DNA of 47,024 nt from Thioalkalivibrio sp. Lineage in GTDB: Bacteria; Pseudomonadota; Gammaproteobacteria; Ectothiorhodospirales; Ectothiorhodospiraceae. The notes below the pieces were generated by a model. It made no database searches and was not told the origin of the DNA. It saw only the letters and a program-made list of their open reading frames with translations. Within the stretch, counting starts at the first letter, position 1, and the number at the start of each line of letters is the position of its first letter. A program made the translations under genes and the position numbers. The DNA is taken from positions 1 to 47,024 of the forward strand of contig JAABTX010000011.1 of the NCBI GenBank assembly GCA_011389655.1. Direction: 5' to 3'. Of the stretch, positions 44,294 to 47,024 are shown piece by piece.

Positions 44294-45718
44294 ATGATCA
44301 GTGGACGTGATGCACTAGGCCGGATCGTCGGCGCCCGACGCGACCAACAGGACGGGCTGGCTGGCATGGATCAGAAGCTTGATGAGCTTGGTCGTGCATT
44401 GGTCGATATTCAGCAGCGCCGCGCCGAGGATTTGAAGGCCTTGGCGCGGGTACGGGTCGACCTGGTCGATGACGGTGAGCTCACCGGCGCCCTCGATGCC
44501 GCGGAGCGCCAGGTGTCCGCCCTGCTGGCCCGGCGCGATGGCGAGCTCGATGCGCTCAAGCAGCAGATCAACGACGCTCAGGTTGCCCGCAATGCGCTCG
44601 ATGCCGAGCGCGAGGCGCAGGGTGACCGGCTGGAGGATGCCAATGAGGCGTTGGATACCGCCGAGGCTGCCACACAGGCACGGCTCGACGGCGATCCCGA
44701 CTACCAACTCCAGCGCGAGCGCGCCCGCGAGGCCGAGCGCATCGCGATGCACGCCAGCGAAAAGGCCGATGCCAGAGAGCAGGAGAAGGGCGACAAGGGC
44801 GTCAGCTACCGGACCGATCCGTTGTTCATGTACCTGTGGAAGCGGGGTTACGGCACCGACGAGTATCGCTCCCAGGGGCCGATACGCTGGCTCGATGGGA
44901 AGGTTGCAGGCCTGATTGGCTACCAGGATGCACGTGTCAATTTCGCGCGGCTATTAGAGATTCCGGCGCGGCTGCGGGAGCATGCCAATGCTGTCGCTGA
45001 GCAGGCCGAGGCCGAATTCGCCAAGCTGCGGGCACTCGATCAGGCTGCCCGCAAGGCGGACGGCATCCCTGCGCTGGAGCAGTCGCGGGACGCCGAGCAG
45101 CAGGCCCTGACCGCTATCGATGAACGTATCGTGGAGGCCGAAGCCGCGTTGGAGGCGTTGCTCACGCGCGAGGCCCGCTTCGCTGCCGGTGAGGACGATC
45201 ATACCCGCCAGGCCGTGGATTATCTGGCCGGCGAGCTGGCGCGCGAGGAGCTCATGGATCTGCGCCGGGAGGCCCTGAAGACGCCGTTTCCCGATGACGA
45301 CCAGATCGTCAATCGGATGCTGGAGTCTGAGCAGGAACAGCGGCGTCTGAACTTAACCCTCGACAATTTCAAGCAGACCCGCGCCAAGCAGCAGCAGAAG
45401 CTCGATGAGCTCGCGCGATTGGAGCACGACTTTCGTCGCCAGCGGATGGACCGCGGCGACTCCGGCTTCGCCGATGGGGCGATGCTCGCGATGATGCTGA
45501 CTAACTTCATCGACGGCATGCTCGACCGGGATGCGCTGATGCGGGTCTTGAAAGAGCAGCAACGTCGTCCGCAGCGCCGGGCCGATCCCACCTTCGGCTC
45601 GGGCGGCTTCGGCCGCGGGACGCCTTGGGGCGGCGGTGGGCTTGGAGGACTGGGCGGCGGCTTTGGACGGGGAGGCCGCCGCAGTGGGGGCGGTTTTCGT
45701 ACCGGCGGCGGTTTCTGA
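44294..45718 (+). CDS. coiled-coil protein with Gly-rich tail, third gene of unknown operon
   Basis: A 474-residue soluble protein. Coiled coils cover about 20-165 and 215-400. A conserved-looking core between them reads SYRTDPLFMYLWKRGYGTDEY and IRWLDGKVAGLIGYQDARVNF. The last 40 residues are Gly/Arg-rich with repeated GGG and GGF (GGGGLGGLGGGF, GGRRSGGGF), as in TPM-domain and other surface-linked proteins. I placed the start at ATG 44294 because CAGGGGACAG precedes it. An ATG at 44249 overlaps the previous stop but has no ribosome site. No known domain is evident. The codon use matches the two upstream genes. Confidence 0.72.
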   Translation: MISGRDALGRIVGARRDQQDGLAGMDQKLDELGRALVDIQQRRAEDLKALARVRVDLVDDGELTGALDAAERQVSALLARRDGELDALKQQINDAQVARNALDAEREAQGDRLEDANEALDTAEAATQARLDGDPDYQLQRERAREAERIAMHASEKADAREQEKGDKGVSYRTDPLFMYLWKRGYGTDEYRSQGPIRWLDGKVAGLIGYQDARVNFARLLEIPARLREHANAVAEQAEAEFAKLRALDQAARKADGIPALEQSRDAEQQALTAIDERIVEAEAALEALLTREARFAAGEDDHTRQAVDYLAGELAREELMDLRREALKTPFPDDDQIVNRMLESEQEQRRLNLTLDNFKQTRAKQQQKLDELARLEHDFRRQRMDRGDSGFADGAMLAMMLTNFIDGMLDRDALMRVLKEQQRRPQRRADPTFGSGGFGRGTPWGGGGLGGLGGGFGRGGRRSGGGFRTGGGF

Positions 45719-46140
45719 TCGGACCGGACCGCTGACGGGGTCTTGAAACCCTCCACAAAAAGGGGCCCCTCACTCAGGGACATATATGGACGCCTCCCTC
45801 TTTGAGAGGTGGTCGGGTTTGCCGATGCGGCCGGTTAGGACAAGAACGTGATTCTCCTTCCCTCAGAGTTCCCGATTCGACCAGGTGCGCGCACAGCGGT
45901 GGAGCCCACCGGTCGGTGGCCTGGTGGTCGCTGGCAGGGTGGCGGCCATCGGGCTGGGTTCCCGCGACGGAGACGTGAGTCGACCGTGAACGTCCATTCC
46001 GCGAGGATGACGCGAACTCCGGGACATCCACGTACCAAACCGGCTAAAGACGCTGGAGATCCAAGCTCTTCGCTTCGCTACGGCTGGGATAACGAAATGG
46101 GTCGGAGTACAATAAGCACACGTTGTGGCACCCTTCAGCC
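45719..46140. other. 422-bp gap with repeat debris
   Basis: No gene is supported. GGGGCCCC near 45762 is palindromic but lacks a T-run. At about 45955-46095 is a degenerate intergenic repeat: a GGGTTCCCGCGACGGAGACG part, a CCATTCCGCGAGGATGACG part and a AGCTCTTCGCTTCGCTACGG part, the last being a common dispersed sequence in proteobacteria. The toxin promoter must lie in the final 50 bp. Confidence 0.5.
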
Positions 46141-46419
46141 ATGAAACCGATTGCTTGGAAGCCCGAGAAGAACAAGCAACTTCAGCGCGAGAGGCAGGTT
46201 TCATTCGAGGACATCGTCTACCACATGATGGCCGGCGGAATCCTGGACACTTTGGAACACCCGAATCAGGAACGTTATCCGGGACAAAGAATCCATGTGG
46301 TCGATGTGGAGGGCTATGCCTATCTCGTACCGTTCGTGGAGTCGGAAGAGGAGGTGTTTCTGAAGACGATTATTCCGAGTCGCAAGGCTACCAAGACCTA
46401 TCTGGGAGGTGCCGAATGA
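46141..46419 (+). CDS. BrnT-like toxin
   Basis: A 92-residue protein. It has the pattern of BrnT/DUF4258-type RNase toxins: an early WKPEKNKQLQRERQVSFEDIV (the usual place of xKNxxxxxxxHGVSFE), a central GQRIHVVDVEGYAYLVPFV strand pair and a C-terminal IIPSRKATKTYL, matching the ISARKAT motif. The catalytic residues of this family are not strictly fixed, so activity is inferred. The stop overlaps the ATG of the antitoxin by 4 bp. The ATG at 46141 was chosen over one 6 codons upstream because it starts the family match. The BrnT gene is normally first and the BrnA-like antitoxin second, as here. Confidence 0.75.
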   Translation: MKPIAWKPEKNKQLQRERQVSFEDIVYHMMAGGILDTLEHPNQERYPGQRIHVVDVEGYAYLVPFVESEEEVFLKTIIPSRKATKTYLGGAE

Positions 46420-46688
46420 GTAGACTGGACAAAGACGAGCAGGAGATTCTTGAGGCGTTCGAGGCCGGAAAGCTGGAGCGCTCGCCGGATCGTGCGGATT
46501 TGCAGAAGCGGCACCAGGATTACGCGGAAGCGATGTTCCGCAAGGATGCGCGGATCAATATCCGCCTGTCTTCGCGGGACCTCCGGGGGTTGCAGAAGAA
46601 GGCGCTGGCCGAAGGAATCCCCTACCAGACACTGGTATCCAGCATCCTCCACAAGTATGTGGAAGGGCGCCTGCGCGAGGAGCCATGA
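46416..46688 (+). CDS. ribbon-helix-helix antitoxin (BrnA/CopG-like)
   Basis: A 90-residue protein. The C-terminal part (INIRLSSRDLRGLQKKALAEGIPYQTLVSSILHKYVEGRL) is a ribbon-helix-helix DNA-binding domain: one short strand with alternating polar residues, then two helices with GIPYQTLVSSILHKY. The acidic N-terminus (DKDEQEILEAFEAGKL) would bind and mask the toxin. It follows the BrnT-like gene with a 4-bp overlap and a good ribosome site (GGGAGGTG). Such complexes usually repress their own promoter, so an operator should lie just upstream of 46141; I see no clear palindrome there. Confidence 0.82.
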   Translation: MSRLDKDEQEILEAFEAGKLERSPDRADLQKRHQDYAEAMFRKDARINIRLSSRDLRGLQKKALAEGIPYQTLVSSILHKYVEGRLREEP

Positions 46689-47024
46689 CCGGCGTTCCAG
46701 GCAAAGGGTTGGTGTGCCATCAAACGCCGATCACACGTTCCTCCACGACATACCCGCCTTCCGTAGATCGGTAAACAGGGACAGATTCATTTCTGGGTTG
46801 GTGGGAGGCCAGCCCCCGGGGCGACACATTATCCGGCGCCGGATCACCGAGAGGGCTCGCCCCCCCACGTGAAAGCCCCTCGCGACAACTCTGGGCCGGA
46901 ACGCCGTGCGCCTGTAGGCGCGCGGCTGGGATAGTCCGCCGAGGTCCAGCGCGACCGAAGGGAGTGGTGGGCCCGGCAGGGTGGAGGCCGGTCGCGGAGC
47001 GACGCGAAGCATGGCTTCGCGAGG
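46689..47024. other. 336-bp terminal stretch without a supported gene
   Basis: Contains a degenerate half (ACAGGGACAGATTCATTTCTG, about 46774-46794) of the GGGGACAG palindrome family. A GCGCCTGTAGGCGC hairpin lies near 46908-46921 and a CGCGAAGC/GCTTCGCG hairpin at 47003-47021. A minus-strand frame of 93 codons (46731-47012) has no family resemblance. The right end may belong to an element that continues outside. Confidence 0.5.

Noticed and set aside
46908-47024. Start of a group II intron.
   Set aside because: The region begins with GTGCGCC-like sequence, but no domain V or reverse-transcriptase frame is in the window, so there is no support.

Overview
This window reads as chromosomal DNA of a GC-rich gammaproteobacterium. 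The evidence is a PhoP/PhoQ-type two-component pair, an HrpA helicase with the long proteobacterial C-terminus, PriA, a split-alpha PntAA/PntAB/PntB transhydrogenase, a FeoA-FeoA-FeoB-FeoC set, a YhiI/RbbA/YhhJ-like ABC exporter and a CspA-type cold shock gene. The base composition and the dispersed palindromes suggest an Ectothiorhodospiraceae-like lineage (Thioalkalivibrio and relatives), but that is an impression, not a proof. I see no rRNA, no tRNA, no CRISPR array and no complete insertion sequence.

Layout. Positions 1-2802 hold a DUF2288 gene with a cut-off gene beyond it on the minus strand, and, divergently, a PepSY / response regulator / histidine kinase cassette. Positions 2943-13027 are a minus-strand block: a DadA-type FAD amine dehydrogenase, hrpA, a SPOR-domain protein, argS and priA. 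Upstream of priA is a 540-bp gap with DnaA-box-like sites, an AT-rich run and a 26-bp palindrome. Then come pntB-pntAB-pntAA (minus), a REP-like array, and plus-strand genes for an HNH protein, ferrochelatase, a CinA-like molybdopterin-binding protein, a 2OG-Fe(II) oxygenase and a 1290-residue UPF1-like helicase with a C-terminal nuclease-like domain. A P2-type cation ATPase and a DMT-family exporter (minus) and a KefB-like antiporter (plus) follow.

Positions 29998-33368 are a ferrous-iron uptake operon (feoA-feoA-feoB-feoC) behind a promoter that overlaps a Fur-box-like site. Convergent to it lie exported methionine sulfoxide reductases MsrB and MsrA. A cspA gene with a long leader and a strong terminator, an SDR dehydrogenase and a three-gene ABC exporter operon come next. 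After a 7-bp tandem repeat there is a tightly coupled three-gene operon (42145-45718) of unknown function: a TelA-like helical protein, a one-pass membrane protein and a coiled-coil protein with a glycine-rich tail. The window ends with a BrnT-like toxin / ribbon-helix-helix antitoxin pair among repeat debris.

The two best candidates for something undescribed are the orphan helicase-nuclease at 20235-24107, whose motifs II and III are altered, and the coiled-coil/membrane operon at 42145-45718. Structured repeats form a third theme. GGGGACAG...CTGTCCCC palindromes occur at three places plus a possible remnant, one of them supplying the stop codon of hrpA, and REP/BIME-like arrays sit in front of argS and between pntAA and the HNH gene.
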